Origin: Catenulispora sp. EB89
Lineage (GTDB): Bacteria > Actinomycetota > Actinomycetes > Streptomycetales > Catenulisporaceae
Assembly: GCF_041261445.1 (NCBI RefSeq)
Contig: NZ_JBGCCU010000004.1
Coordinates: 1-64,000 of the forward strand
Direction: 5' to 3'
DNA: 64,000 bases
A model generated the notes under the pieces. The model was not told the origin of the DNA. It was given only the letters and a program-made list of their open reading frames with translations, and ran no database searches. The position numbers were made by a program, and so were the translations under genes. Below are positions 44,763-52,756 of this stretch, in pieces; the first letter of the stretch is position 1, and every line of letters starts with the position of its first letter.

Positions 44763-45689
44763 CTACCCGCTCACCTTCGCCGCGAACTGGTCGGCGACCT
44801 TCACCGCCGCTGCGGTACCGTCCCCGCCTTCACAGATCGCGACCTGCAGCACGGCCGTGCCCTTCAGCCGCGCCTGCCGGTAGCAGGCCCAGCCGCCGCC
44901 TGAGTCCTGCGAGGCGGTCCAGGCGAGCTGGGACGCGGTGGTGGAGCCGACGGTGTAGTTCCACTTCACCGTGTTCTTGTTCTGATCGGTCCGGGTCGCC
45001 GACGGACAGGCCGCGATCCCCTTGGCCAGGCTCTGGAACACCGTGCCGGACTGGCCGGCGTCGCCGTAGTCGCCGACGGTCTGGGTGACGGTGTAGTCCC
45101 CGGCGCCGGCCGCGTCCTGGTAGGTCGTGGAGTAGAAGACGGTCCAGCCCTTGGTGTAGCCCGTGACCGTGGCCGGGCCCACCGCGAGGGCGCACGAGGT
45201 CGGGCTCGCGGTCAGAGCCGGCGGCGGCTGGTTCACGGCCGAGCCGGCGATGACGGTCGTCCCGACGGCTTTGCTGACGTCGTCCGGGGACAGGATGTCG
45301 GCTTGCAGCGTGCCGGGAACCACGTGCTGCGGGTTTTCGGCGGCCGGCGTCTTCGCGCCGCTCGGCCAGAGTGCCCAGGTGAGTCCGCCGCCACCGAGCA
45401 GTACTACCAGGACCAGCACGATGATCAACGGTCGACGGCGGGTGCGGGTGCGGGGGCTTGGCGGCGGCCCGTAGGAGGGCGGCGGGACCGGGCCGGGTTG
45501 CGCCTGGCCGGGTTGCGGGAACGGAGCCTGGTAGCCGCCTCCTGCGGGCGGCGGCATCGCCGGTGGCGGCATTTGTGGTGGTGCTTGTTGCGGCGTTGGT
45601 GCTTGTGCCGGAGCGACGACGTTCAACTGCTGCGTGGTGAGCGCTGAAGTGTCGTCGCGCGCTGCCTTGCGTCGGTCCTCGCCCGCCAT
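44763..45689 (-). CDS. Membrane-anchored PknH-like sensor domain, no kinase
   Basis: 308 residues. Cytosolic N-terminus, Pro/Gln-rich (30-85), one transmembrane helix (about 88-107, [20 protein letters not shown]) and an external domain (about 125-308) of PknH_C sensor type: [14 protein letters not shown], the paired Cys (SCALAV, IAACPS, WACYRQ, VAICEG) and the [10 protein letters not shown] and VADQFAAK segments. In mycobacterial PknH this domain is fused to a Ser/Thr kinase; here the kinase is missing. The stop is 2 nt before the toxin start, so both are co-translated. It could sense or tether at the envelope; role is inference. Confidence 0.85.
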   Translation of the reverse strand: MAGEDRRKAARDDTSALTTQQLNVVAPAQAPTPQQAPPQMPPPAMPPPAGGGYQAPFPQPGQAQPGPVPPPSYGPPPSPRTRTRRRPLIIVLVLVVLLGGGGLTWALWPSGAKTPAAENPQHVVPGTLQADILSPDDVSKAVGTTVIAGSAVNQPPPALTASPTSCALAVGPATVTGYTKGWTVFYSTTYQDAAGAGDYTVTQTVGDYGDAGQSGTVFQSLAKGIAACPSATRTDQNKNTVKWNYTVGSTTASQLAWTASQDSGGGWACYRQARLKGTAVLQVAICEGGDGTAAAVKVADQFAAKVSG

Positions 45690-45739
45690 CGGTCTCCCCC
45701 ACAGGTGTGCGTTCCTTTGTACCCGGGCAGCAACTCAGC

Positions 45740-45773
45740 GTACTGTCTATGAACACAGACGTACATATACAAT
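45740..45773. promoter_or_regulatory. Divergent control region: palindrome and -10
   Basis: GTACTGTCT-N8-AGACGTAC (45740-45764, one bulged base) lies between the PknH-like/toxin operon and the Sel1 gene, with a possible -10 TACAAT at 45768-45773 for the plus-strand gene. Candidate operator. Confidence 0.5.
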
Positions 45774-45797
45774 CGGCAGCCGTCAGGGGGTCAGCAA

Positions 45798-46400
45798 GTG
45801 CCAGGCCGTTGGGGAAAGCAACGCGGTGAAGGTCCTTCTGACGCCGAGTACGCGCTCGGCAGGCAGCTCGTCGGCCAGGGACGGTCCCTCGAAGCGGAGG
45901 TCCCGCTGCGTGAGTCGGCCGACGCGGGCAACGTGAAGGCCAAGACCTTGCTCGGCGTGCTGCTCCACCAACGAGGACAACGCTCCGAAGGGGAGTCGGT
46001 GCTTCAGGAGGCGGCCGACGCGGGCGACGCCGACGCGATGGAGATGGTCGCCTTCATCCTGCGCGAACGCGGCGAGCACGCCAAGTCCCGGCATTGGCTG
46101 GAGCTCTCGGCCAACGCCGGCAACCCGCACTCGATGGCCAAGATGGGGCAGCTCCACCAGGACGAAGGCGCCACGGCCGAAGCCGAACGCTGGTACAAGA
46201 AGGCCGCCAAGACCGGCCACGCCGACGCCGCGTACAACCTGGCGTGCCTGCTGTTCCGACGAGGCGAGGCCGGCCAGGCCGAACGCTGGGCCCGGCGCGC
46301 CGCGGACGCCGGCAGCGTCGAGGCGAAGCGGACGCTGTTGGCTCTTGCCGACGAACGCCGGCGCGACAGGCGAGGCGAGGAGTTCCTAAGGCGACGGTGA
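45798..46400 (+). CDS. Sel1-like TPR repeat protein
   Basis: 200 residues, no signal peptide. About five 34-36-residue helical pairs, for example ESADAGNVKAKTLLGVLLHQ, EAADAGDADAMEMVAFILRE, LSANAGNPHSMAKMGQLHQD and KAAKTGHADAAYNLACLLFR, fit the Sel1-like repeat A-x-x-G-x2-x-A. Such solenoids mediate protein-protein contacts, often in signalling. GTG 45798 has GGGGG about 8 nt upstream. It is divergent from the PknH-like/toxin operon, which it may regulate or scaffold (inference). Confidence 0.88.
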   Translation: MPGRWGKQRGEGPSDAEYALGRQLVGQGRSLEAEVPLRESADAGNVKAKTLLGVLLHQRGQRSEGESVLQEAADAGDADAMEMVAFILRERGEHAKSRHWLELSANAGNPHSMAKMGQLHQDEGATAEAERWYKKAAKTGHADAAYNLACLLFRRGEAGQAERWARRAADAGSVEAKRTLLALADERRRDRRGEEFLRRR

Positions 46401-46407
46401 CGAGAGG

Positions 46408-47532
46408 TCAGGCCTTCGGCGGCGCCGTCGTCCGACTCCGGGACGCGAAACAGTTCCCGAAGAAGGGGTAGGCGTCGTAGACGATGTGGAAGTTCGCGTC
46501 CGGGTAGGCGGTCTTGCACATGTCCACCGCGCCGCCGCCCTCGGTGAAGTCGGGGCTGATCCCGGTGCGCACGTTGGAGATGTCGCCGGCGCCGGTCCAG
46601 GAACCGGCGATCAGCCGGCCGGTGCTGTAGGAGTCCCACAGCACCTCGGTCGGGCCCCCGTAGCTCGGCACCACACCGCCGCCGGTGCCGTTGACCACCG
46701 CGAGGACGGGCCCGGACGGCGAGCTGAGTGCGGGCTTGAAATATGAATACTGACTGGTTCGGACGCTGCTCAGGAAGTTCGCCGGCACCTCCGGAGTGAA
46801 CTGGCCGAGATAGATGTACGAGAACGGGTGGGTGTCGGCGGACAGGAATCCGACGATCATGGTGTCACCTGATTTGTACGGAATCCCGTTCCACGCCAAG
46901 CTCACCCCGCGGCCCTGCACCGTGTAGTCGGTGGTGATGTACTTCGTCCCGCGATTGGTCAGCAGGTTGATGTCCTCGATGTTGATGTGGTGCAGCGCAT
47001 CGGTCCCGTCCCAGCCCAGGACGATGTTGTGGCCGTCGTCCGAGGCGATGGCCGGCGGCCCGTCGGAGGTCTCCGGCAGCCGGGTGACGTCCTGGAGCTG
47101 CGCCGTCCCGTTGAGCAGGACGATCACGCCGAGGTTGAGGCGGCCGCTGTAGTCCGTCCACAGCATGTACAGGCCGCCGTACGGCTCGTTCACGCACGTG
47201 ATCGCCGGCGAGTTCGGCGAGTAGACGTGCAGGTAGTACTGGTTGGCGACGGTGTCGGCCCGGGACGTCGAGTTCGGCTCGTTCACCGGGTAGCGCAGGA
47301 GGTTGACCTGGCCGTCGGTACCGATGAAGGCCAGGTACTCCCAGGCGAGCCCGCCGCCTTCCTGGCAGTTCGTCATCGCCATCGCGCCCTGGGCGTCGAG
47401 GTTGCCGCCGGCGACGTAGGCCGCGGCCGGGCTCGCGGTCGCGAGCATGACGGCGACGACGAAGAACGTGAGGAGCCGCGCGCAGCGCGACGTCCAGCGC
47501 GGGTGGTGCCCCTGGCTCCAGGCCTCTGACAT
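46408..47532 (-). CDS. Secreted protein of unknown function
   Basis: 374 residues with a Sec signal peptide (RCARLLTFFVVAVMLATASP then AAA cleavage). The mature part is beta-rich with recurring Trp/Tyr-Gly/Asp segments (GLAWEYLAFIGTDG, GLYMLWTDYSGRLNLGVIVL, NIVLGWDGTDALHHINIEDI, EVLWDSYSTGRLIAGSWTGA), suggesting a beta-propeller-like fold, and it has four Cys (TNCQEG, ITCVNE, DMCKTA, GNCFAS). Its stop lies just 8 nt from the Sel1 gene's stop (convergent). Family not recognised. ATG 47532 has no strong ribosome binding site. Confidence 0.7.
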   Translation of the reverse strand: MSEAWSQGHHPRWTSRCARLLTFFVVAVMLATASPAAAYVAGGNLDAQGAMAMTNCQEGGGLAWEYLAFIGTDGQVNLLRYPVNEPNSTSRADTVANQYYLHVYSPNSPAITCVNEPYGGLYMLWTDYSGRLNLGVIVLLNGTAQLQDVTRLPETSDGPPAIASDDGHNIVLGWDGTDALHHINIEDINLLTNRGTKYITTDYTVQGRGVSLAWNGIPYKSGDTMIVGFLSADTHPFSYIYLGQFTPEVPANFLSSVRTSQYSYFKPALSSPSGPVLAVVNGTGGGVVPSYGGPTEVLWDSYSTGRLIAGSWTGAGDISNVRTGISPDFTEGGGAVDMCKTAYPDANFHIVYDAYPFFGNCFASRSRTTAPPKA

Positions 47533-47799
47533 AGGGCAATGCTGAACTCGCCGGGTAGGCGAGTCAATGACCGACACGACTGTGAATGGCGACCGCACAC
47601 CAGTGCTTTCCCCTGGTCGCGGCAGGTTTGATGGAAGCCGCTCCACCCACTCGGGCGCGAGAATCCGACCGGAGGAAAGCCCGGGTCCCCGATAACGATT
47701 CAGCCAAGCGCAGGCGAATGCCATTGCGCTCAGCCCGCCTTTTCGCTGATGTGCACAGTGCACTGTTCCATCGGGGTGTTTTCCCAGACTAGGAGTCAA
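47533..47799. other. Divergent promoter region, secreted protein and sedolisin genes
   Basis: 267 nt without a gene. A small inverted sequence GTGCACAGTGCAC lies near 47752-47764. Confidence 0.4.
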
Positions 47800-49221
47800 A
47801 TGAGCACCCGCAAACGTGCCACCCGCGCCGGCGCGCTCGGCCTCGCTATAGCGAGCGCGTTCACCCTGGCCGCTTCGACCGCCGCGTCCACCGTGACGTC
47901 GGCCGGCATCCAGGGGTCCGGCAAGAGCGTGCAGGTTCGCCCCATGACCTGGGGCAGCCGGGACGTGGCAGACCTGCCGACGCCGCTGCCGACCTCGCAG
48001 TGTCTGGCCCAGCTCGCGATCAACTGCTACAGCCCTCTGCAGTACCGCAGCGCCTACGACCTGAACCGCGTGTACCAGGCCGGGATCACCGGCCGGGGGA
48101 AGACGATCCTGATCGTCGACTCCTACGGGTCGCCGACCATCCAGAACGACTTGAACGTCTTCGACAAGCAGTGGGGTCTGCCGGACACCAAGGTGGACAT
48201 CCGCCGGTTCGGGACCATCCCGCCGTTCGACCCGACCGACTCCACCATGGTCAGTTGGGCCGAGGAGACGACGCTGGACGTCGAGTACGCGCACGCGATC
48301 GCGCCCGGCGCGAAGATCGTCCTGGCCGAGACCCCGGTCGCCGAGACCGAGGGCGTCACGGGCCTGCCGGAGATGATGAACGCTGAGAAGTCGCTCATCG
48401 ACGCCGGCGTGCCGGACGTGATCTCGCAGAGCTTCGGCGCCACCGAGGACACCTTCCCCGGGTTCGCCCAGCACGACTACTCGTCGCTGACGGACCTGCG
48501 GTACGCGTACAAGGACGCGGCGGCGCACCACGTGACGGTCCTGGCCTCGGCCGGCGACAACGGCGTGACCAGCCAGACCCTGGACGGCAACGGGTTCTTC
48601 CCGTACCCGGCGAACTCCTGGCCCTCGTCGGACCCGCTGGTCACCTCGATCGGCGGCACCTACCCGGCGATCGACGACAGCGGCAAGCGGCTGGCCCCGG
48701 ACGTCACCGGCAACGACAACAACCTGCTCGACCCGGGCGGCGTCGTCGGCGGCGGCGGGCAGTCCCACGTCTTCGGGCGCCCGGACTTCCAGAACGGCGT
48801 CAAGAGCGTGGTCGGCGCCCAGCGCGGCACCCCCGACATCTCGTTCAGCGCGACCCTGTCGGGCGCGGCGTGGGTGTACTTCACCTTCACCCGCCCGGGC
48901 TGGCACCTGATCGCCGGCACCAGCGAGTCCTGCCCGATCATGTCCGGCGTCGTCGCGCTCGCCGCCCAGGCGGCCGGCCACCGGCTCGGCACCATCAACC
49001 CGGCCCTGTACCGCCTGGGACAGCTGTCGACGAACCCGACCTTCGGCAAGTTCACCGGCATCCAGGACGTGACCGTCGGCAACATCAGCGACAACGGCGT
49101 GACCGGCCCCAGCGCGGGACCCGGCTACGACATGGCGACCGGCTGGGGCACCATCGACGGGGCGTACTTCGTCCCGGCGCTGGCGTTCGCCGCTTCCACG
49201 GAGGGCGGCCACGGCGACTAG
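47800..49221 (+). CDS. Secreted sedolisin-type (S53) serine-carboxyl peptidase
   Basis: 473 residues. Signal peptide (about 1-30, then AASTVTSAGIQ), then directly the catalytic domain. Glu156 and Asp160 in WAEETTLDVEYAHAIAPG fit the sedolisin Glu-x3-Asp pair. The Ser nucleophile is Ser375 in GTSESCP; the usual motif is GTSxxxP. GYDMATGWGTIDG at the end is the calcium-site region. The large N-terminal activation domain of typical kumamolisins is missing, so maturation differs. AGGAG precedes ATG 47800 by 4 nt. Acts outside the cell, usually at acid pH. A strong hairpin follows. Confidence 0.9.
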   Translation: MSTRKRATRAGALGLAIASAFTLAASTAASTVTSAGIQGSGKSVQVRPMTWGSRDVADLPTPLPTSQCLAQLAINCYSPLQYRSAYDLNRVYQAGITGRGKTILIVDSYGSPTIQNDLNVFDKQWGLPDTKVDIRRFGTIPPFDPTDSTMVSWAEETTLDVEYAHAIAPGAKIVLAETPVAETEGVTGLPEMMNAEKSLIDAGVPDVISQSFGATEDTFPGFAQHDYSSLTDLRYAYKDAAAHHVTVLASAGDNGVTSQTLDGNGFFPYPANSWPSSDPLVTSIGGTYPAIDDSGKRLAPDVTGNDNNLLDPGGVVGGGGQSHVFGRPDFQNGVKSVVGAQRGTPDISFSATLSGAAWVYFTFTRPGWHLIAGTSESCPIMSGVVALAAQAAGHRLGTINPALYRLGQLSTNPTFGKFTGIQDVTVGNISDNGVTGPSAGPGYDMATGWGTIDGAYFVPALAFAASTEGGHGD

Positions 49222-49225
49222 GGCG

Positions 49226-49263
49226 ACTGACGCCTGACGCCTGATGGGCGCCTGACGCCTGAG
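49226..49263 (+). repeat. Short tandem GACGCCT repeats after the peptidase gene
   Basis: CTGACGC units repeated four times, between the stop codon and the terminator hairpin. Confidence 0.5.
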
Positions 49264-49280
49264 CTTCGCAGAGTATTGCC

Positions 49281-49322
49281 AGACCTCGCCGGCCGCGCCG
49301 TCAGGCGCGGCCGGCGAGGTCT
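49281..49322 (+). terminator. Strong hairpin terminator after the sedolisin gene
   Basis: Perfect 19-bp arms (49281-49299 and 49304-49322) with a 4-nt loop. Confidence 0.85.
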
Positions 49323-49345
49323 TCTCGGTTCGGACGCGGGGAGCG

Positions 49346-49374
49346 TTGACCGCCGCCCCACCGCTGTATATAAG
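49346..49374 (+). promoter_or_regulatory. Promoter implying a leaderless mRNA
   Basis: TTGACC (49346-49351), 17-nt spacer, TATAAG (49369-49374). A start site about 7 nt later falls on the GTG at 49381, and no ribosome binding site precedes the gene. Confidence 0.65.
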
Positions 49375-49380
49375 AACTCT

Positions 49381-50967
49381 GTGATGCTCTCTCCGCGCCT
49401 TCACCGCCCCGCCCGAGCCGCGACCGCCGCCGTGCTGCTGGCCGCGTCCGCGGGCGCCGCGGTGGCGTACTCCCCGCCGCGCGCCGCCGCGACCACGCTG
49501 ATCCCCTACCAGTTCATCGCCAAGAGCTACACCGAGGGTCTGGGGCGGGTACCCGACCAGGCCGGTTGGGGCGTCGAGCTCTACGACTTCCAGACGAACG
49601 GGTGCACCGCCCAGGTGCTCGCCGGCGAGGCCAACCGGGTCCTGGAGTCGCCGGAGTTCGCCAACCTGGGCTACTCCAATCCGGCGAAGATCGAAGTGGC
49701 GTATCGCACGATCCTCAACCGGGAGCCCGACTCCGCCGGTTACACCTTCTACTTGAACTACCTGAACGGCGGCTCGTCCTGGGCGTCGATGCTCACGTAC
49801 TTCGAGGCGTCCCCGGAGTTCACCAACCTCGCGGCCACGATCTGCTCCACGCCCGACTACGGCTTCGGAACCGGGGCGCCGGTAGCGCTGTCGCCGACCG
49901 GGACCGGATACTCCGGGAGCGAAGCCGGCCTGCAGTCCCTGCTGAACAGCACGCCGTACGGCGGCACCGTCAGCCTCGCCGAGCGCGCGTTGATCCCGCT
50001 GACGTCCACGCTCGTCGTGCCCGCGGGCGTCACCCTCGCCACCTACGGGGAGGTGCCATCGACGGGCCAGAACTACGCGGAGCTGGGCCGCCTCGCCCGC
50101 CAGCCCGGCTGGAGCGGCGAGTCGGTGCACCTCGGCGGCGGCGCGAACCTGAACCACGTCTGGGTGGACGGCGACCGGCTCCGCGAGTCGAGCTACGACC
50201 GCCTCCGGTTCAACATCATCGCCTACGGCGGCTCCGGAACCACGATCCAGTACGACCGCATCGGCAACACCGCCGGCGCGACCGACCTGGAACTCCAGGG
50301 CGTCTCCAGCGGCTACCCCTGCAGCGGCGCAGTGGTGAACCACAACCTGATCGACGCCTACACCAGCACCCACAACGCCACATCCCCGTCCGACGGCATC
50401 AGCGACGGCTGCGAGGGCTCACAGATCACCGGCAACGGAGTGGTGGACGCCAGCGACGTCGCGATCATCCTGTTCGCCGGCACCGCCGCGGTCCCGCAGG
50501 CCAGCAACGTCTCCGGCAACTCCGTCGTCCAGTCCGGCCACGGCGCCAACGCCCTGCTGGCGACCGACGGCTCGACGGGGCAGACCAGCAGCACCCCGCT
50601 GCCCTTCCAGGGCTCCTCGGTCCACGACAACACGATCTGGACCAGCCCGACCGCGATCTCGACGTTCGGCATCGCCGACGGCACCTACGGCTGGTTCGGC
50701 ACGAGCGCGACGGCCGGCACCGGAGCCAGCATCACCAACAACACCAGCGGCAGCTACTCGGTCACCGCGAACACCGGCATCGCCGTCTCAGGCATGCTGA
50801 ACACAACCGTCACCGGCAACACGATCACGTGGAACAACGGCACCGACCCACTCAACCCGTCGTGCCCTTACGCCGCGGTGGGCGCCTCGGTGTCGGCCGG
50901 CTACGCCTCCGGGAACATTCAGCAGCCTTATACCAATCAGCTGTACACCAAGTGCATCTTCTGGTGA
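49381..50967 (+). CDS. Secreted DUF4214 plus right-handed beta-helix protein
   Basis: 528 residues. Signal peptide (about 1-36), then a DUF4214 segment (FIAKSYTEGLGRVPDQAGW and VAYRTILNREPDSAGYTFYL), about 40-150. The rest (200-528) is a parallel beta-helix: repeated Asn/Gly/Thr turns such as SGAVVNHNLIDAYTSTHN, GSQITGNGVVDASDVAIILF, SSVHDNTIWTSPTAI and GMLNTTVTGNTITWNNG. It probably binds or cleaves polysaccharide on the surface, but no catalytic motif is seen. GTG 49381 is chosen because the promoter predicts transcription starting there; ATG 49384 is the next codon. Confidence 0.8.
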   Translation: MMLSPRLHRPARAATAAVLLAASAGAAVAYSPPRAAATTLIPYQFIAKSYTEGLGRVPDQAGWGVELYDFQTNGCTAQVLAGEANRVLESPEFANLGYSNPAKIEVAYRTILNREPDSAGYTFYLNYLNGGSSWASMLTYFEASPEFTNLAATICSTPDYGFGTGAPVALSPTGTGYSGSEAGLQSLLNSTPYGGTVSLAERALIPLTSTLVVPAGVTLATYGEVPSTGQNYAELGRLARQPGWSGESVHLGGGANLNHVWVDGDRLRESSYDRLRFNIIAYGGSGTTIQYDRIGNTAGATDLELQGVSSGYPCSGAVVNHNLIDAYTSTHNATSPSDGISDGCEGSQITGNGVVDASDVAIILFAGTAAVPQASNVSGNSVVQSGHGANALLATDGSTGQTSSTPLPFQGSSVHDNTIWTSPTAISTFGIADGTYGWFGTSATAGTGASITNNTSGSYSVTANTGIAVSGMLNTTVTGNTITWNNGTDPLNPSCPYAAVGASVSAGYASGNIQQPYTNQLYTKCIFW

Positions 50968-51028
50968 TGGCTACTCGTCCTGCAGCTGCCGCTGAAATAG
51001 GGGCCTGACACAGACGAGCGTAAACATG

Positions 51029-51067
51029 GTGGCGGCCGCGCAGATAACGCGTCTGCGCGGCCGCCAC
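51029..51067 (+). terminator. Strong hairpin terminator after the beta-helix gene
   Basis: Perfect 16-bp arms (51029-51044 and 51052-51067) with a 7-nt loop. Confidence 0.85.
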
Positions 51068-51107
51068 GAGCTGTGACCGAGCCCGTCTACGCGGAACACT
51101 GGCCGCC

Positions 51108-51257
51108 ATGGCCGTCGGGTCGGTGGCATCCGGCTGCGGATCAGGGCGCAGCTCGGCGGCGACGAAGCCGCCCGCGCCGGTCTCGAGCAGCATCGCCGCC
51201 AGCCTCGCGGCCAAGGTCCTGACCGACGCCGTGAAGGAACTCAAGCCTGCCACCTGA
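51108..51257 (+). CDS. Possible 49-residue Ser/Ala-rich ORF
   Basis: ATG at 51108, stop at 51257, reading MAVGSVASGCGSGRSS and ending VLTDAVKELKPAT. The last part is amphipathic. There is no clear ribosome binding site and the DNA around it looks non-coding, so it could be chance or a fragment. The remaining 51258-51455 shows nothing. Confidence 0.2.
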   Translation: MAVGSVASGCGSGRSSAATKPPAPVSSSIAASLAAKVLTDAVKELKPAT

Positions 51258-51455
51258 CCTCGCGCCGGCGTCTGCGCTCTTCCAGCTCTCGCCGGCGCGG
51301 CCCATCCCGGATGGCTTCCCCGCTCCGTTTCGGCGGGAGCGGATTTCACGTCGGCGACTGGTTTGAGGGCGTCCGCACACATCCACCGCAAGATGATGGG
51401 ACTCGGCACCCGCGACCGCGCACGGGACCTGAAGGTCAGAGCTCGAAGGAACGCT

Positions 51456-52625
51456 TCACGCACCAGCTTCTGAACCGTTGGTGCCGGCGTTGCCGGGAGC
51501 ATCGTGTCGGTCCAGGTCGGGCACGAAGAAGTAGCCGCCCCCCATGGTGATGGCGAACCGGTCGAGAGCCTGACCGGCCAGCCGCTGCTGAACCGCGGCG
51601 AAGCCGTGCTGCAGATCGGCCTGAAGGGCCATGAATACCAGCCCGTTCTGTGCCAGCCCCTGCGCGTCGTGTCCGTCCTGGTAGGAGTAGCCGCGGCGGA
51701 CCATCCTCGGCGGCGTCATCCCGGGAGTGCGCGGATTGGCGCGGCGGACATGGGCGTCGAGCGGCGTGGTCGCGCCGCCGGGGTCGGCGGAGAACGCCGG
51801 CTGGCCGGTGGCGGCCGTGCCGTCGAGCCACTGGCCGTCGGGGCGGCGGCCGATGACCCGGGCCTGTTCGGCGTGGGACGTCACGTCCCAGAACTCCTGC
51901 GCGAATCTGATGATGCGCACGACCAGGTAGCTGCCACCGACCGCCCAGTCCGGCTCGCCGCCGCCAGCAGCGACCAGCGCCGCCTCGGCGGCGGTGGTGT
52001 GGTCGGACAGCGGCGGGTTGGCCAGGCCCTCGGTGAAGCCGAACAGGTTCCGGGTCAGGGCCCTGCCGTCCTGGATGTGGTTCTCGGGCCGGAGTCCTTG
52101 TTTGCGCCAGCGGACCGTACAGCCGGCGGCGGCGACCAGCCGGGCGGCCTCCGCGCGTGCCAGGTCCGCGCTGTCGGCGGCCACATGGACGAGCAGGTCG
52201 CCGTGGGTGAGGTCGGCGGCGAGCACGTCGCCGGTGAAGGACGGCATCGCGGTCAGACCCTTCGGGCGTGTATAGGCCGGACCCGCCTTGTCGAACCAGG
52301 TGGAGCCGAGTGCGATGCTGATCTCGGCGCGCGACGGGACCCGACCGGCGACGACCAGTCGGTGCAACGCCGCTGCCGCATCTTGGCCGCCGGGAACGTC
52401 GAGCGCCGTCAACGCCAGGTAGGTCGGCGGCGTCGTCAGGTGGGTCAGCATCGTGAAGGGCGGCCGCTTCGGATCGGAATGCGCCAGTCGGCCGGCCACG
52501 ACCCCCGCGGACACCGTCCCGCCGGCGGCCAGCCCCGCGAAGCCGAGGAAGCGCCGCCGCTTGACGCTGCGGCCTGGCACGTCCGGGGCGTCGGGCTCGT
52601 CCGCGCCTGATGTGCTGGTCATCAT
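51456..52625 (-). CDS. Tat-exported DyP-type peroxidase, altered GxxDG motif
   Basis: 389 residues. Twin-arginine signal KRRRFLGFAGLAAGG near residues 22-36. The DyP core has TAMPSFTGDVLAAD, NLFGFTEGLANPP, DAHVRRANPRTPG (proximal heme-ligand His region), RRGYSYQDGHDAQG and VFMALQADLQHGF. The characteristic GxxDG motif reads GFTEG here, so the distal catalytic Asp is a Glu. DyPs bind heme and oxidise substrates outside the membrane; in EfeUOB systems such a protein handles heme/iron, but no efeU or efeO gene is in this window. Divergent from the RHS gene. Confidence 0.92.
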   Translation of the reverse strand: MMTSTSGADEPDAPDVPGRSVKRRRFLGFAGLAAGGTVSAGVVAGRLAHSDPKRPPFTMLTHLTTPPTYLALTALDVPGGQDAAAALHRLVVAGRVPSRAEISIALGSTWFDKAGPAYTRPKGLTAMPSFTGDVLAADLTHGDLLVHVAADSADLARAEAARLVAAAGCTVRWRKQGLRPENHIQDGRALTRNLFGFTEGLANPPLSDHTTAAEAALVAAGGGEPDWAVGGSYLVVRIIRFAQEFWDVTSHAEQARVIGRRPDGQWLDGTAATGQPAFSADPGGATTPLDAHVRRANPRTPGMTPPRMVRRGYSYQDGHDAQGLAQNGLVFMALQADLQHGFAAVQQRLAGQALDRFAITMGGGYFFVPDLDRHDAPGNAGTNGSEAGA

Positions 52626-52649
52626 CCCCCATCCGCGCCGTACCTCAAG

Positions 52650-52677
52650 TAGACAGCCTTCTGATATAGCCTATACA
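52650..52677 (+). promoter_or_regulatory. Putative promoter of the RHS gene
   Basis: TAGACA (52650-52655), 16-nt spacer, TATACA (52672-52677). It lies 80 nt before the ATG at 52757, where GGAGGA supplies the ribosome binding site. Confidence 0.55.
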
Positions 52678-52756
52678 CGAACTCTGCGATGCAATGTCTT
52701 CGAGCCGTTGATTGAGGCCGAAATCGGACTCGGCCGGGCACGGGGGAGGAAGACAT

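Noticed and set aside
46408-50373. Very long open frame on the minus strand across several plus-strand genes
   Set aside because: It is mostly antisense to the sedolisin and beta-helix genes and has no domain of its own beyond its 3' part, which is the real secreted-protein gene starting at 47532. Open antisense frames are common at this GC content.
51456-52625. EfeB of an EfeUOB iron-uptake operon
   Set aside because: No EfeU permease or EfeO lipoprotein gene adjoins it, and its motif is altered.
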